A stretch of 64,000 nucleotides of DNA from positions 2,881,527 to 2,945,526 of the forward strand of contig CM043798.1 in the NCBI GenBank assembly GCA_023974075.1, in the 5' to 3' direction. The notes below the pieces were generated by a model. It ran no database searches. It saw only the letters and a list, made by a program, of their open reading frames with translations, and had not been told where the DNA came from. Positions 13,918 to 26,097 of the stretch are shown piece by piece. The DNA is from Chaenocephalus aceratus. Taxonomy: Eukaryota; Chordata; Actinopteri; Perciformes; Channichthyidae. Every line of letters begins with the position of its first letter. The stretch's first letter is position 1. Position numbers and translations under genes: made by a program.

Positions 13918-14227
13918 TCACTCAGCGTCATCAAGGTTATCTTTTAGGAATATGAGCACGTCCACATTTCCAGGTAGAAGCTGGGATGTTTGGGCGTTTA
14001 CAATATCCCCTGCTGTAGAAAAAACTCTCTTGCTTGGTACTGATGTTGCTGGGACAGAGAGATATGCTTTGGCCATGGGTGACAGCAGTGGGTCAAACTG
14101 TGCATTGTCTCTCCACCACTTCAAAAACAATACAGTTCTTGCCAAGAAGGTGAGGCTTATTGACAGAGATATAAATATACTGTTGGTACTTGTCCATGTC
14201 TCTAGGTATGTGCATGTAGCCCTGTAA
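13918..14227 (-). pseudogene. hAT transposase C-terminal dimerisation region
   Basis: The minus strand reads an open hAT C-terminus: WWRDNAQFDPLLSPMAKAYLSVPATSVPSKRVFSTAGD, then LLPGNVDVLIFLKDNLDD before the stop. This is the classic Hermes/ZBED-type dimerisation domain. Only about 100 residues survive. A LINE tail interrupts the transposon just upstream, and a terminus-like sequence (TATCGATATATCGTTACATCCC type) lies at about 14370-14400. Confidence 0.85.
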
Positions 14228-14352
14228 ATACTATGTCCTTTTGTGTTCTCTGTTGTTTTATGTTCATGTTGTAACCTACTTGTTGCCATGTTGGACAGGT
14301 CTCCCTTGAAAAAGAGGTCGATGATCTCAATGGGACCATCTGGTTAAATAAA
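14228..14352 (+). mobile_element. LINE 3' tail inserted in hAT fragment
   Basis: TTGGACAGGTCTCCCTTGAAAAAGAGGT, CTCAATGGGACCATCTGGTTAAATAAAG is a frequent fish LINE 3' terminus. It separates the hAT C-terminal coding part from the hAT terminus at about 14400. Confidence 0.6.
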
Positions 14353-14402
14353 GTTTTTTTAAATCTATTTATCGCGATATTCGATATATCGTTACATCCC
14401 AA

Positions 14403-14690
14403 CTACTAACCCATCATCCAAGGTTAGTTTTCACTATAAGTACAAAATATTCTTTGGACGGACACTATAATTTACAGTTTTTTACCATGTTCAATCTGAA
14501 AAACATCTATATTGATTCTGACTTTTCTACATCCAACTCACAGGTTTATCATTACTTTGAGAGAAAAGATTATTAATGTAACCCTTTTTAGAAGGGAAGA
14601 TATGGTCATTTGTTCTGGGAATGTCATTTTCGAGCCTGAAACCTGAAAAACAGGCTTGGGGCCTAACAGGTTGGGAAACGTGTGAAGACG
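14403..14690. other. No gene recognised
   Basis: About 290 bp of AT-rich sequence between a hAT terminus and the start of recognisable Helentron-like sequence. No motif was recognised. Confidence 0.35.
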
Positions 14691-14699
14691 TGTGAAGAC

Positions 14700-16318
14700 T
14701 TTTACATGAGCGGTCGAGTTCGATTTGCTGATGGATCTAGACAGCTGATGAAATCAGTGGTCGACGCCAATAGAGCTTTGTTTGAACTTGATTCGGATGA
14801 ATTACAAAAAATCCAAGAGTGGATTTAGACGGTAATGTAGATTTTGAAGACGCTTGGTGTGACCTGTGCCCCGAACAGGAATTGGAAAATCTTCAATGCA
14901 AAGAAGAGCGGGAAAAAATTGAAACCGTAGACGGGGAATAAATAGACGCTATTCCTTATCTTTCCGTTAGTAATAGGAAAATTGGCCATTTGGAAAAGAC
15001 AAAGAATATTTCGAGCAGAAGTGAAGGGCTGAAATTAGTTTGGTCTCTAAACGAAACACAAATGTCTATTTTCTATCAAATACGACAATGGTGTTAAGAC
15101 AAAATCTCGGGTAAAGATCCGGACCCGTTTCATGTATTTATAACAGGCGGTGCCGGGACAGGAAAGAGCCATTTGATTAAGGCTCTGCAGTATAAGACAA
15201 CCAGGTTGCTCTCATCACTTTGTGATCACCCTGATGCTGTGTGTGTGTTGTTGACTGCCCCAACTGGAATTGTTGCATACAATTTAGACGCAGAAACTAT
15301 GCATAACACATTTAGCATTGGCGTTAATGCAAAATTACCCTACACACCTTTAGGCAATGAAAAAAGAAATAGTCTGCGTGCCAAATATAGAAATGTGCAC
15401 ATTTTAATTGTCGATGAAATATCCATGGTCGATCACAAACTCATGGCAGATTACGTCAAATAAAACAATGTATTGATTTATCCCCATTTGGTAAAGTTAG
15501 TGTGGTAGTTGTTGGAGATTTTTTCCAGCTGCCACCAGTGAAAGGAAATGCCTTGTATGTAGAGAAAGTAGGATTTAACCTGTGGCACAACCTATTTAGC
15601 ATTGTAGAGCTTAAAACAATAGTCAGGCAGAAAGATATTGTTTTTGCAGAACTGCTAAATGGGTTGAGATCACGCTCAAAAGAAACAGCATTGTCAGCTA
15701 GTGACATTGATTTGTTGAAGAGCTGTGAAACAGGGGAAGAAAGTTCAGCATTACACATTTTGCCCACAAACGCTCAGGTTAATGATCATAATCTTGTTGC
15801 AACTGTTGAACAGATGCCCGGAACATGTAGAAATAGAAGCTCAGGATACTGGCCATAACAGAAACACTGGAAAACTTGAGTTAAAACATGGACATCACAC
15901 CAACATCTATCAAACATTTTTAGCGGAACGTTTGGTTCTTGGGGAAAATGCTCGTGTAATGGTGACAACAAATATAGATGTGACGGATGGGCTTGTAAAC
16001 GGGGTATGCGGCACGGTGAGACACATAGTTATTTCACAAGGTGAAAGATTTCCACAAACTGTGTACGTCCATTTTGACGATGGCAGAGTTGGGGCACAGC
16101 GCAGGAAAGAATCTGCAAATGCATCAAGTGAATTAGTGAACTGTACACCATTTTTTCCAGAAGAGGATAGAGTCACCATTAAAGGTGGGTTGCGTCGCCA
16201 ATTTCCCCTTAAACTGGCTTGGGCTTGTACAGTACATAAGGTGCAAGGGATAACTGTTGATAGAGCTGTGGTGTCACTTAACATTTTTTTTGCTGCTGGA
16301 CATATGTTGCATTAAGTC
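14700..16318 (+). pseudogene. Helitron (Helentron-type) helicase remnant
   Basis: A PIF1-like Helitron helicase is readable with frame breaks. Walker A GGAGTGKS is at 15146-15169, and Walker B ILIVDEISMVD at 15401-15433. A VVVVGDFFQLPPVKG segment follows near 15503-15550. The C-terminal helicase motif LAWACTVHKVQG is near 16216-16252. A stop at 15095 and frame changes near 15465 and 15770 break the frame. An upstream piece with DANRALFELDSDELQKIQEW (near 14770) probably belongs to the same polyprotein. The Rep nuclease domain is not in the window, so the copy is 5' truncated. Helitrons move by a rolling-circle-like process in the nucleus. Confidence 0.85.
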
Positions 16319-16407
16319 GTGTTACAAATGTATCAGGCTTAATCATTCAAGATTGTAAACCTCATGCCATCTTTTGTAAAACAAATGTTACGCAAGCAAT
16401 TCAGTGC

Positions 16408-17124
16408 ATGCCTCAGTTTCTACGTGAAGATAGGATCCACCCCAAATTGCACACAGACAATTTTACTGTGTTTTTGACAAATGTGCAAAGTTTGACACGT
16501 CATGTCGAAGATTTGACCCTTTGTACACAGCATTTGCAGCCTAACTGTATTGCTGTTACAGAGACATGGCTGCCTGCTGTCTCATCATTTGACGACATTA
16601 ACATCCGTGATTATACATTTGCTAGTTGTTCTCGAATTGCATCTTACAGCAGCGAGAACCCAGCATTGGTTGCTCTGCAAGACCAACAACATGGTGGTGT
16701 TGGCATATATAGTGCAAACAGTATTGCATTTAGTATTCTTCAAGTGCCAGATGTACATTTAGAATGTATAGTGAACAACTGTTTGTCTCACAACATATTA
16801 ATTGCGGTAATTTATAGTCCACCATCATATCTCATGTCTTTGTTTAAAGAAGGCAAATTACTTGATTTGTTAGATCTATTAGGTGACACAGTTGCTGTGA
16901 TGGGTGATTTCAATGATGACATTTTAAAAACATCAACAATTTCCAAATGTGTAACAGACAAAGGGTATGTGCAGCAAGTCACACAACCCACTACCGAAAA
17001 GGGCACATTACTTGACCATGTATATGTGAAAACAACACATTATGATGTAGAATCAACTGTGTGGCCTTGCCCACCTATTTCAGTGATCATGAGGGGATTC
17101 TGTGTTCTTTTACACAACTGCTGA
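16408..17124 (+). pseudogene. Helentron-associated AP-type endonuclease domain
   Basis: This long open stretch directly after the helicase encodes an endonuclease/exonuclease/phosphatase fold: NVQSLTRHVEDL at the start, AVTETWLP, GGVGIYS, LIAVIYSPPSY and the metal-site motif VMGDFNDD. The C-terminal His motif region is truncated after CPPISV near 17085. Helicase followed by an AP-type endonuclease is the known arrangement of Helentron/Helitron2 elements in fish. It stays close to, but not in the same frame as, the last helicase segment. The Helitron 3' hairpin with CTRR end was not found. Confidence 0.8.
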
Positions 17125-17229
17125 GGAAGCAGACGTCCAGCAAATGTAGCTATACATTCTGTGTTTTTTCTTCACCTTGTGTTTCATCGTGCCAAAGTAT
17201 GCAGTTCTACTGTCTGGAGATATTTTATC

Positions 17230-17681
17230 AGTGTTTTTTTCAATCAAACATCCCCCTCTGGTTTAATTTGGTATCTTTTTAGGTATCATCCCTCAAGTTC
17301 CTCGTCTTCAAAGCCTCTTCCCCATTCACAGTTATCCTCATCTACCAGCCTCCTAAACCACATCCCTCCTTCCTCTCATTTAACTCCTCAAACTAGCTTC
17401 ATCCTCCCTACTTTTCGACCTTAACATGACTATTGAGTCACCCACCTTCGAGCAATCATTCAAATTCTCCACTCTAATAGACAATTGTACTGTCACCCAA
17501 CACTTCACCTTCCCGACCCATGCCAAAAGACACATCCTCGACCTTGTCTTCTATAAAAACCTCCCAGTACCTTGGCATAATCTTTGGCCCCACCCTTTCC
17601 CTCGATCCTATCATCTGCCAAGTAATCAAAACCAAATGTTACCAGCTCTGCAAAGATCTGACCCTCTCCCTGAAATTGCAA
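17230..17681 (+). mobile_element. Old L2-like LINE fragment, internally deleted
   Basis: Two pieces of an L2-type polyprotein are joined. An endonuclease piece reads FSTLIDNCTVTQHFTFPTHAK and ILDLVF (17435-17560). A reverse-transcriptase C-terminal piece reads YLGIIFGPTLSLDP (about 17575-17620). In an intact element these are separated by most of the reverse transcriptase. The younger L2 at 17682 is inserted at the right edge. Confidence 0.65.
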
Positions 17682-18288
17682 CAATCAATCAATCAATCAA
17701 TCAATGTTTATTTATATAGCCCAATATCACAAATGTTACATTTGTCTCAGTGGTCTTCACAGTGTGTACAGAATATCAGTATGACAATACGACACCCTCT
17801 GTCCTTAGACCCTCACATCGTACAAGGAAAAACTTCCAAAGAAAACCCAGTTTAAAGGGAAAAATGGGAGAAACCTCAGGGAGAGCAACAGAGGAGGGAT
17901 CCCTCTCCCAGGACGGACAGACGTGCAATAGATGCCGTGTGTAAATTGAAAAGATAATACATTTGCAACATAGGTAGTCCAGATGTTTGGAAATGCATGT
18001 GTGTATAATAGGAAGATGAATCCACGAGGATATCCATCCAGGACCTATGATCCAGGACCAAAGCCACGACTCAAGATCCAGCGCTCGCGATCCAGGACAC
18101 AGGACCGCAGGATCATCCATGACTCCGGATCCCAGCGTATATAGACACCAAAAAGAAGGACATTTGGGGAAGCTGGGTTAATCGGAACATGAGAGTACAC
18201 GGGTATAGACAGAGAGAAGGAAGAAGTAAGATGTCCCCCGACAAACTAAGCCTATATCAGCAAAACTAGGGGCTGAATCTAATCAGCC

Positions 18289-21288
18289 CTAACTATAAGC
18301 TTTATCAAAAAGGAAGGTCTTAAGCGCACTCTTAAAAACGGATAGGGTGTCTGCCGCCCGAACACAAACTGGAAGCTGATTCCACAAATGTGGAGCTTGA
18401 TAAGAAAAGGCTCTGGCTCCCATTGTACTTTTAGAGATTCTAGGAACAACCAACAACCCTGCATTCTTGGAACGCAATGCCCTAGTAGGACAGTAGGGTA
18501 TAATGAGTTCTTTAAGGTAAGATGGCGCCTGCCCATTAAGGGCTTTGTAGGTGAGAAGAAGAATTTTAAATTCTATCCTGTGTTCTATAGGGAGCCAGTG
18601 TAAGGCAGCCAGAACAGGAGTAATATGGTCCCTTTTCCTAACTCTGGTTAGTACACGAGCCGCAGCATTTTGAATCAGCTGAAGCGACTTGATTGACTTC
18701 TTGGTACTCCCTGATAATAAAGAGTTACAATAATCCAGCCTAGAAGTAACAAATGCATGGACTAGTTTCTCTGCATCGTTTTGAGGCAAGATATGCCTGA
18801 TTTTTGCAATGTTACGTAGATGGAAGTAGGCGGTCCTTGAAATTGATTTTATGTGGGCGTTAAAGGATAAATCCTGATCAAATATAACACCAAGATTCCT
18901 TACAGTCTCACTGGAGGCCAAATTAATGCCATCCATAGTTAGTATATCTTTAGATAATTTGTTTCGTAGATTCTTCGGGCCAAGTACAATAACTTCAGTT
19001 TTGGTCGTATTTAACATCAAAAAGTTTAAGGTCATCTACGTTTTTAAGTCCTTAAGGCAGTCTTGCATTTTATTTAGATGATTAATTTCATCAGGCTTGA
19101 TTGATAAATATAGTTGAGTATCATCCGCATAACAATGAAAGTTTACAGAATGATTCCTTATAATATTGCCTAACGGAAGCATATATAATGTGAACAAAAT
19201 AGGTCCGAGCACTGAGCCCTGTGGCACTCCATGGCTAACTTTGGTTTGCGTGGAAGATTCATCGTTAACACGTACAAACTGAGAGCGTTCAGATAGATAG
19301 GACCTAAACCAGCCTAAAGCAGTTCCCTGTATGCCAACTAAGTGCTCTAGTCTTTGCAATAGGATATCATGGTCGATAGTATCAAATGCAGCACTGAGAT
19401 CGAGCAAAACAAGAATAGAGACAAGTCCCTTGTCTGAGGCTATTAGAATATCATTTGTGACTTTAACCAGAGCTGTCTCTGTGCTATGATGTGTTCTAAA
19501 GCCAGACTGAAAATCTTCAAATAAATCATTGTTTTTTAAGTAATCACACAACTGTTTTGCGACCGCTTTCTCAAGAATTTTTGAGAGGAACGGAAGATTA
19601 GAAATAGGTCTATAGTTGGCTAAAACCTCTGGATCGAGGTTGTGCTTTTTAAGAAGCGGTTTTATCACTGCTACTTTGAATGATTGTGGAACATAGCCTG
19701 ATAATAAAGACATATTCATAATATTTAATAAAGAAGTGCTAATTAATGGAAAAACTTCCTTCAACAGCTTAGTTGGAATTGGGTCTAACATGCACGTTGA
19801 TGGTTTAGAAGAGAGAATCATTGAATGTAATTGTTCAAGGTTAATGGCTGAAAAGCATTCTAGTTTACTATCTAGTGTAATATTAGAACTTACGATTCCG
19901 GGAGCTGTTGATAACACTATACTGGTCGAAGGCAAGAGGTCATTAATTTTGTTTCTAAGAGTAACAATTTTATCGTTAAAAAAGCACATAAAATCATTGC
20001 TACTGAGTGCTATGGGAATAGAAGGCTCAATGGAGCTGTGGCTCTCTGTCAGCCTGGCTACAGTGCTGAAAAGAGATCTTGCATTATTCTTATTCTCATC
20101 TATTAATGAAGAGTAGTAGGCTGCTCTCGCTTTACGCAGTGCTTTCTTATATTCATTGAGAGTAATATGCCAAATTAAACGAGATTCTTCAAGTTTAGTG
20201 GAACGCCATATCCTTTCAAGTTGTCTAGACTTTTGCTTTATTTTGCGGGTTTCGGCATTATGCCATGGAGCTAATCTATGTTGTTTTATTTTCTTCTTTT
20301 TCAAAGGAGCAACAGAGTCTAATTTTATTCGCAGCGCATCTATAGCACTATCAACAACATGATCAATTTGGGGTGGTGTACATTTTGTATAAGTTTCCTC
20401 CCCTACATGCAGACATGCTATCGAGTTAAGTATTGGTGGAATCTCTTCCTTAAATGTGGCTATAGCACTAACAGATAGGTTTCTGCTGCAAAAGCTTTTG
20501 ACTAATGCTTTGTAGTCTAGTAACAGTACTTCAAAAGTTACTAAGAAATGGTCGGATAAAGCAGGATTATGCGGTGCGACTAATAGTTGCTCAATTTCAA
20601 TACCATAAGTCAGAACAAGGTCGAGAGTGTGATTATAACAGTGGGTTGGTTTATTTACACTCTGACAGAAACCAACAGAATCTAATATAGAGTTAAATGC
20701 AACAGTAAGGCTATTTTTATCATCGTCAACATGAATATTAAAGTCACCTACGATAATTACTTTGTCTGTTTTAAGAACCAAAGTTGATAAAAACTCAGAG
20801 AATTCTGATAAGAATTCTGAATAAGGACCTGGTGCACGATACACTGTAACAAATAAGATTGGCTGCAAAGTTTTCCAGGTCGGATGCGTAAGACTAAAAA
20901 CGAGGCTTTCAAAAGAGGTATAATTACATTTTGGTTTAGTATTGATAAGTAAACTTGAGTCAAAGATTGCTGCAACTCCACCTCCTCGGCCCGTGCCTCG
21001 AGCAATATGAGTGTTGACATGGCTGGGTGGAGTGGCCTCATTTATGCTGACATATTCTTCATGTCTCAACCAAGTTTCAGTGAGACAGCATATATCAATA
21101 TTATAATCTGATATTAAATAATTTACCAATATTGCTTTAGATGCTAGAGATCTTATGTTTAAGAGACCACATTTAATCTTCCTGTTTTGTTGCACTGTAG
21201 TAGTTGTTACATTTACTTTTATTAGGTTATTATGTATGACACCTCTATTAGGTTTCACCTTAAATTGTCCTTGGGCAGACACACACAC
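18289..21288 (-). pseudogene. L2 ORF2: endonuclease and reverse transcriptase, one stop codon
   Basis: The N-terminus encodes an apurinic-type endonuclease: [35 protein letters not shown] and SDHFLVTF. The middle encodes the reverse transcriptase: [50 protein letters not shown] and the catalytic YADD near 19115-19125. A single in-frame TAG at 19033-19035 separates this 750-codon part from the 248-codon C-terminus, which continues in the same frame (MTLNFLMLNTTKTEV and later LHWLPIEHRIEFK). Related copies have Trp here, so the stop is probably a TGG to TAG change. Otherwise the 999-codon frame is open, which suggests recent insertion. Confidence 0.9.
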
Positions 21289-21402
21289 CGCTAATATTGG
21301 GTATTTTATTGGGTTCGGGATTCCTATGGGTGACTGCCTAGGAGAGAGCGCAGAGAAGCGTGTAAGACTGCGACTCTGCCTCCTGGTCTCAACTCCAGTT
21401 TG

Positions 21403-22273
21403 TCATGGATTAAGTCCACAAAGCCCTGAAATGTTTGCCGAAATGAGATCTGCACCTTTCAAAGTAGGGTGAATGCCGTCTCTCTTAATCAGACCAGGTT
21501 TTCCCCAGAAGGCAGTCCAATTATTTACGAAGCCCACATTGTTTGCTGGGCACCACCAAGACAACCAGCGCTGACAACCAGCGCTGAAATGATGACATGC
21601 GGCTATACATGTCATCATTGATCAGATTGGGGAGGGGACCAGAGAAGATTACGGTGTCCGACATTGTTTTAGCATAACTACACACCGACTCCACATTAAG
21701 TTTGGTGCATTCTGATTGGCGTAAACGAACATCATTACCACCGACGTGAATAACAATCCTACCGTATTTATGTTTATTTTTAGCCAGCAGTTTAAGATGC
21801 GCCTCAACGTCGCCCGCTCTGGCCCCCGGAATGCAGGTGACTGTGGAGGCTTCGGTCTCTAAATTCACGTGTCTCATAATAGAGCTACCAATAACCAGAG
21901 TTGGCTTCTCAGCGGGTGTCTCGCTGAGTGGGGAATATCTGTTAGATACGTGAACGGGTTGGTGGGGACCTGGGGGTTTCGCGTTATGCCCCTTCTGAAC
22001 AGTCACCCAGCCTCCCTGCTGCTCGGGAGTTGCCGGGGGACGGCTAAGAGGAGCTACCTTTTGCCGGTCCGCACATGCTAACATGGGCTTTACTTTAGCT
22101 GAGTTACTTTCTAAGATGCGGAGCCGGGCTTCTATGGCTATGATTCCCGCCTCCAACCTAACAACTATACTACATTTAACACATGTATCCTTACCAGTAA
22201 GGGAGGCTGGGAAGTAACCAAACATGAGACAGGAAGAGCAGGAAATAGCACCAGAGGGTGGGGAAAGAGCCAT
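21403..22273 (-). pseudogene. L2 ORF1 with esterase (SGNH-like) domain, one frameshift
   Basis: The frame starts at the ATG ending at 22273 with a short Cys-x2-Cys...Cys-x2-Cys region (SCLMFGYF...DTCVKCS). It then encodes an esterase-type domain with the blocks VIGSSIMRHV, PGARAGDVEAH and IVIHVGGNDVR, known from ORF1 of L2/CR1 LINEs. A perfect 13-bp tandem duplication at 21560-21585 shifts the frame. The C-terminal block with [16 protein letters not shown] continues in another frame to 21403. Without that duplication the frame would be continuous at about 285 residues. The protein is thought to act with RNA or membrane lipids in the retrotransposition complex. Confidence 0.8.
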
Positions 22274-22560
22274 GGCTAGCTATCAAGCTAAAGTAGCTAC
22301 CGTTAGCAAACCCGAAAAGAGTGTAGGCAACTGTGGAGTTACAGTTACAGTCGCTAAGAGAAGGAGAGTTGTGAGTGCTTAAGCTGTAGTAACGTGTGAT
22401 TACAACGTCAGGCAGTTGCCGTGATCAAGAGTTTTAAAACGATCGATTAAGTTTAAGTTAATAGGCTATCAGCAACAGAACAGGCACACGGGATACCCGG
22501 AGATGACAACAACAACCGGAAGTTACAACGTGCAACGTGCTCACCGCAATAGGTTCCTCC

Positions 22561-22938
22561 TTCCGTGATAAACGCTGTGGGTCTCATAGTTAGGAATTAT
22601 TTATATATTTATTCTGTAATTCATTTTTAATTAGTCTTTAGTATGTCGGACCTGGTAGTTCATTTTTAGCTACTTTAGCTCACACACACACGCACGCACA
22701 CACGCACGCACAAACACACACACACACACACAATAAAACAATAAAAATACAGAAAATACAGAAAATAAGTATAAAATAGGAATAAAAAGGCAATTAAGTT
22801 AAAAGTTATATTAAAAAGGTAGGTCTTCAGTTCTTAAAAGTATGTACGCTCTCTGCTGGTATAGTTGGGAGGGCGAAGTTCATTTTTATTGTGTTGAATA
22901 TGTTCATAATTATTGTGTTCAATATGTTGTTAATAAAA
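22561..22938. repeat. Interspersed repeat unit, left half (copy A)
   Basis: Contains a (CA/CG)n microsatellite at 22681-22732. From about 22770, sequence (ATAAAATAGGAATAA..., CTGGTATAGTTGGGAGGGCGAAGTTCATTTTTATTGTGTT) recurs at 26565-26735. The unit is split by the Rex3 insertion and continues at 26120. Confidence 0.7.
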
Positions 22939-22962
22939 GACCTCATGAAAGAACAACAAAGA

Positions 22963-25950
22963 AGTGAGGATACCCGGCCCGGAGGAAGCCCGGGGTCCCC
23001 TTCTGGAGCCAGGCCCAGAAGGAGGACTCGTCGGCGAGCGTCTGGTGGCCGGGCTTGCCACGGAGCCCAGTCGGGCCCAGCCCGAAAAGGCAACGTGGGC
23101 AACACCTCCGCTTCTCCGTCCCGCGGGCCCACCACCTACGGGAAACAGCGATGGGGTCGGGTGCGCTGCCAGAAGGGTGGCAGTGAAAGCGGAGGGTATC
23201 GACGGACCAGACCCGGGCGACAGAAGCTGGCTTTGGGGACGTGGAACGTCACCTCTCTGGGGGGGAAGGAGCCGGAGCTTGTGCGGGAGGTGGAGCGTTA
23301 CCAGTTGGATCTGGTTGGGCTCACCTCTACGCACAGCGTCGGCTCTGGAACCTTACTTCTGGATAGGGGTTGGACTCTATTCTTCGCCGGAGTTGCTCAA
23401 GGTGTGAGGCACCGGGCGGGTGTGGGGATACTCATAAGTCCCCGGTTAGGTGCTTCATTGTTGGAGTTTACCCCAGTGGATGAGAGGGTCGCCTGCCTAC
23501 GCCTGCGGGTTATGGGGGGGAAAACTCTGAGTGTTGTGTGTGCTTATGCACCCAACAGCAGTTCAGAGTATATGGCCTTCTTGGAGACCCTGGAAAGAGT
23601 CCTGTATGGGGCTCCTGAAGGGGAGTCTTTAATCTTGCTGGGAGACTTCAACGCACATGTGGGCAATGATGGAGACACTTGGAGGGGTGTGATTGGGAGG
23701 AACGGCCCCCCTGATCTGAACCGGAGTGGTGGTTTGTTACTGGACTTCTGTGCTAGTCATGGATTGGCCATAACAAACACCATGTTCGAACATAAGGATG
23801 CTCATAAGTGTATGTGGTACCAGAGCACCCTAGGCAGAAGGTCCATGATCGATTTCGTTATCGTATCATCGGACCTGAGGCCGTATGTTTTGGACACTCG
23901 GGTAAAGAGAGGGGCGGAGTTGTCAACTGATCACCATCTGGTGGTGAGTTGGGTCGAGTGGCGGGGGAAGCCTCTGGATAAACCTGGTAAGCCCAAACGT
24001 GTAGTTCGGGTGAACTGGGAACGTCTGGAGGAGGCCCAAGTTCAGGAGGACTTCAACTCACACCTCCGGCGGAGCTTTTCGGGCATTCCTGTGGAGGTTG
24101 GGGACATTGAACCAGAGTGGTCGGTGTTCAAAGCCTCTATTGCCGAAGCCGCGGCGGGGAGCTGTGGTCTCAAGGTCCTAGGTGCCTCAAGGGGCGGTAA
24201 CCCTCGAACCTCCTGGTGTACACCGGTGGTCAGGGAAGCCGTCCGACTGAAGAAGGAGGCCTTCAGGGATTTGTTATCCCGGGGGACTCCCGAGGCAGTT
24301 GCAAGGTACCGACAGGCCCGAAGGGCAGCAGCCTCATCCGTGGCCGAGACAAAGCAGCGGGTGTGGGAGAAGTTTGGAGAAGACATGGAGAAGGACTTTC
24401 GGGCGGCACCTCAGGAGGGGGAAGCAGGGAACCATCCAAGCTGTGTACAGTAAGGATGGGACGTTGTTGACCTCAACTGATGGAGTGTTAGGGCGTTGGA
24501 AGGAACACTTTGAGGAACTCCTGAACCCGACAACTCCGCCCTCTATGTTAGAGGCAGAGCTGGAGTATGACGGGGGATCAAAACCAATCTCCCGGGGGGA
24601 GGTCACTGAGGTCGTCAAACAACTCCACAGTGGCAAAGCCCCGGGGGTGGATGAGATCCACCCGGAAATGCTGAAGGCTCTGGGTGTTGAGGGACTGTCA
24701 TGGTTGACACGTCTCATCAACGTTGTGTGGAAGTCGGAAACAGTACCAAAGGAGTGGCAGACCGGGGTGGTGGTTCCCCTTTTTAAAAAGGGGGATCAGA
24801 GGGTGTGTGCCAATTACCGAGGCATCACACTACTCAGCCTCCCCGGGAAAGTTTACTCCAAGGTACTCGAAAGGAGGGTCAGGCCGATTGTCGAACCTCA
24901 GATTGAGAAGGAACAATGCGGATTCCGTCCTGGTCGTGGAACGACGGATCAGCTTTTTACTCTCGCAAGGATCCTGGAGGGGGCCTGGGAGTACGCTTAT
25001 CCGGTCTACATGTGTTTTGTAGACTTGGAGAAGGCGTATGACCGAGTTCCCAGGGAGTTACTGTGGGAGGTGCTGCGGGAGTATGGGGTGAGGGGGTCTC
25101 TACTCAGGGCCATCCAATCTCTGTACTCCCAAAGCGAGGGCTGTGTCCGGGTCCTCGGCAGTAAGTCGGACCCATTTCCGGTGAGGGTTGGCCTCCGCCA
25201 GGGCTGCGCTTTGTCACCAATCCTGTTTGTAATATACATGGATCGGATTTCGAGGCGTATTCATGGGGGAGGGGGTCTGGAGTTCGGTGGACTAAGGATT
25301 GCACCACTGCTTTTTGCAGATGATGTGGTTCTAATGGCTTCATCGGTCTGCGACCTTCAGCACTCACTGGATTGGTTCGCAACCGAGTGTGAAGCGGCTG
25401 GGATGAGGATCAGCACCTCCAAATCTGAGGCCATGGTTCTCAGCAGGAAACCGATGGACTGTCCACTCCAAGTAGGGAATGAGTCCTTACCCCAAGTGAA
25501 GAAGTTCAAGTATCTCGGGGTCTTGTTCTCGAGTGAGGAAACAATGGAGCGTGAGATGGGCCGGAGAATCGGAGCAGCGGGAGCGGTACTGCAGTCGCTT
25601 TACCGCACCGTTGTGACGAAAAGGGAGCTGAGCCAGAAGGCAAAGCTCTCTGTCTACCGGGCCATTTTCGTTCCTACCCTCACCTATGGTCATGAAGGAT
25701 GGGTCATGACGGAAAGAACGAGATCGCGGATACAAGCGGCTGAGATGGGTTTTCTCCGCAGGGTGGCTGGTGTCTCCTTAGGGATAAGGTGAGAGGTTCG
25801 GTCATCAGGGAGGGACTCAGAGTTGAGCCGCTCCTCCTTCGTGTCGAAAGGAGCCAGTTGAGGTGATTCGGGCACCTAGTTAGGATGCCACCTGGGCGTG
25901 TTCCAGGCACGTCCAGCTGGGAAGAGATCAAGGGGTAGACCTAGGACCAG
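22963..25950 (+). pseudogene. Rex3 polyprotein: endonuclease and reverse transcriptase, frame-broken
   Basis: The first frame (open to 24453) encodes the AP-type endonuclease: [48 protein letters not shown] and TDHHLVVSW. Near 24400 reading passes to another frame (open 24299-25792). That frame encodes the reverse transcriptase: GKAPGVDEIHPEML, NYRGITLLSLPGKVYS, CGFRPGRGTTDQLF, LEKAYDRVPRELL and the catalytic FADD near 25311. After a second frame change near 25785 the C-terminal zinc-knuckle-like tail is broken by stops. The upstream arginine-rich stretch before about 23220 may not be coding. Compare the second copy at 31964, whose C-terminus is open. Confidence 0.9.
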
Positions 25951-26097
25951 GTGGAGGGATTATATCTCTTCGCTGGCCTGGGAGCGCCTTGGGATCCCCC
26001 AGTCAGAGCTGGTTTATGTCGCTAGGGAAAAGAAAGTTTGGGGCTCTCTGCTGGAACTGCTACCCCTGCGACCCGACCACGGATAAGCGGGAGAAGA

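Larger units (their letters stand above)
17682..22560 (-). mobile_element. Nearly full-length L2-clade LINE
   Basis: A minus-strand non-LTR retrotransposon of about 4.9 kb. The 5' leader is about 22274-22560, ORF1 about 21410-22273, ORF2 18289-21288. The 3' UTR of about 600 bp ends in ATTGGGCTATATAAATAAACATTGATTGA and a (TTGA)n tail at 17682-17705. That tail and the YADD reverse transcriptase are typical of the L2 clade in fish. Only two disabling changes are visible, one in each ORF. No clear target duplication was found, so the 5' boundary is approximate. Confidence 0.85.

Noticed and set aside
24334..25735. Several minus-strand frames within Rex3 copy 1
   Set aside because: They are antisense shadows of the reverse-transcriptase frame; the same shadows appear opposite copy 2.
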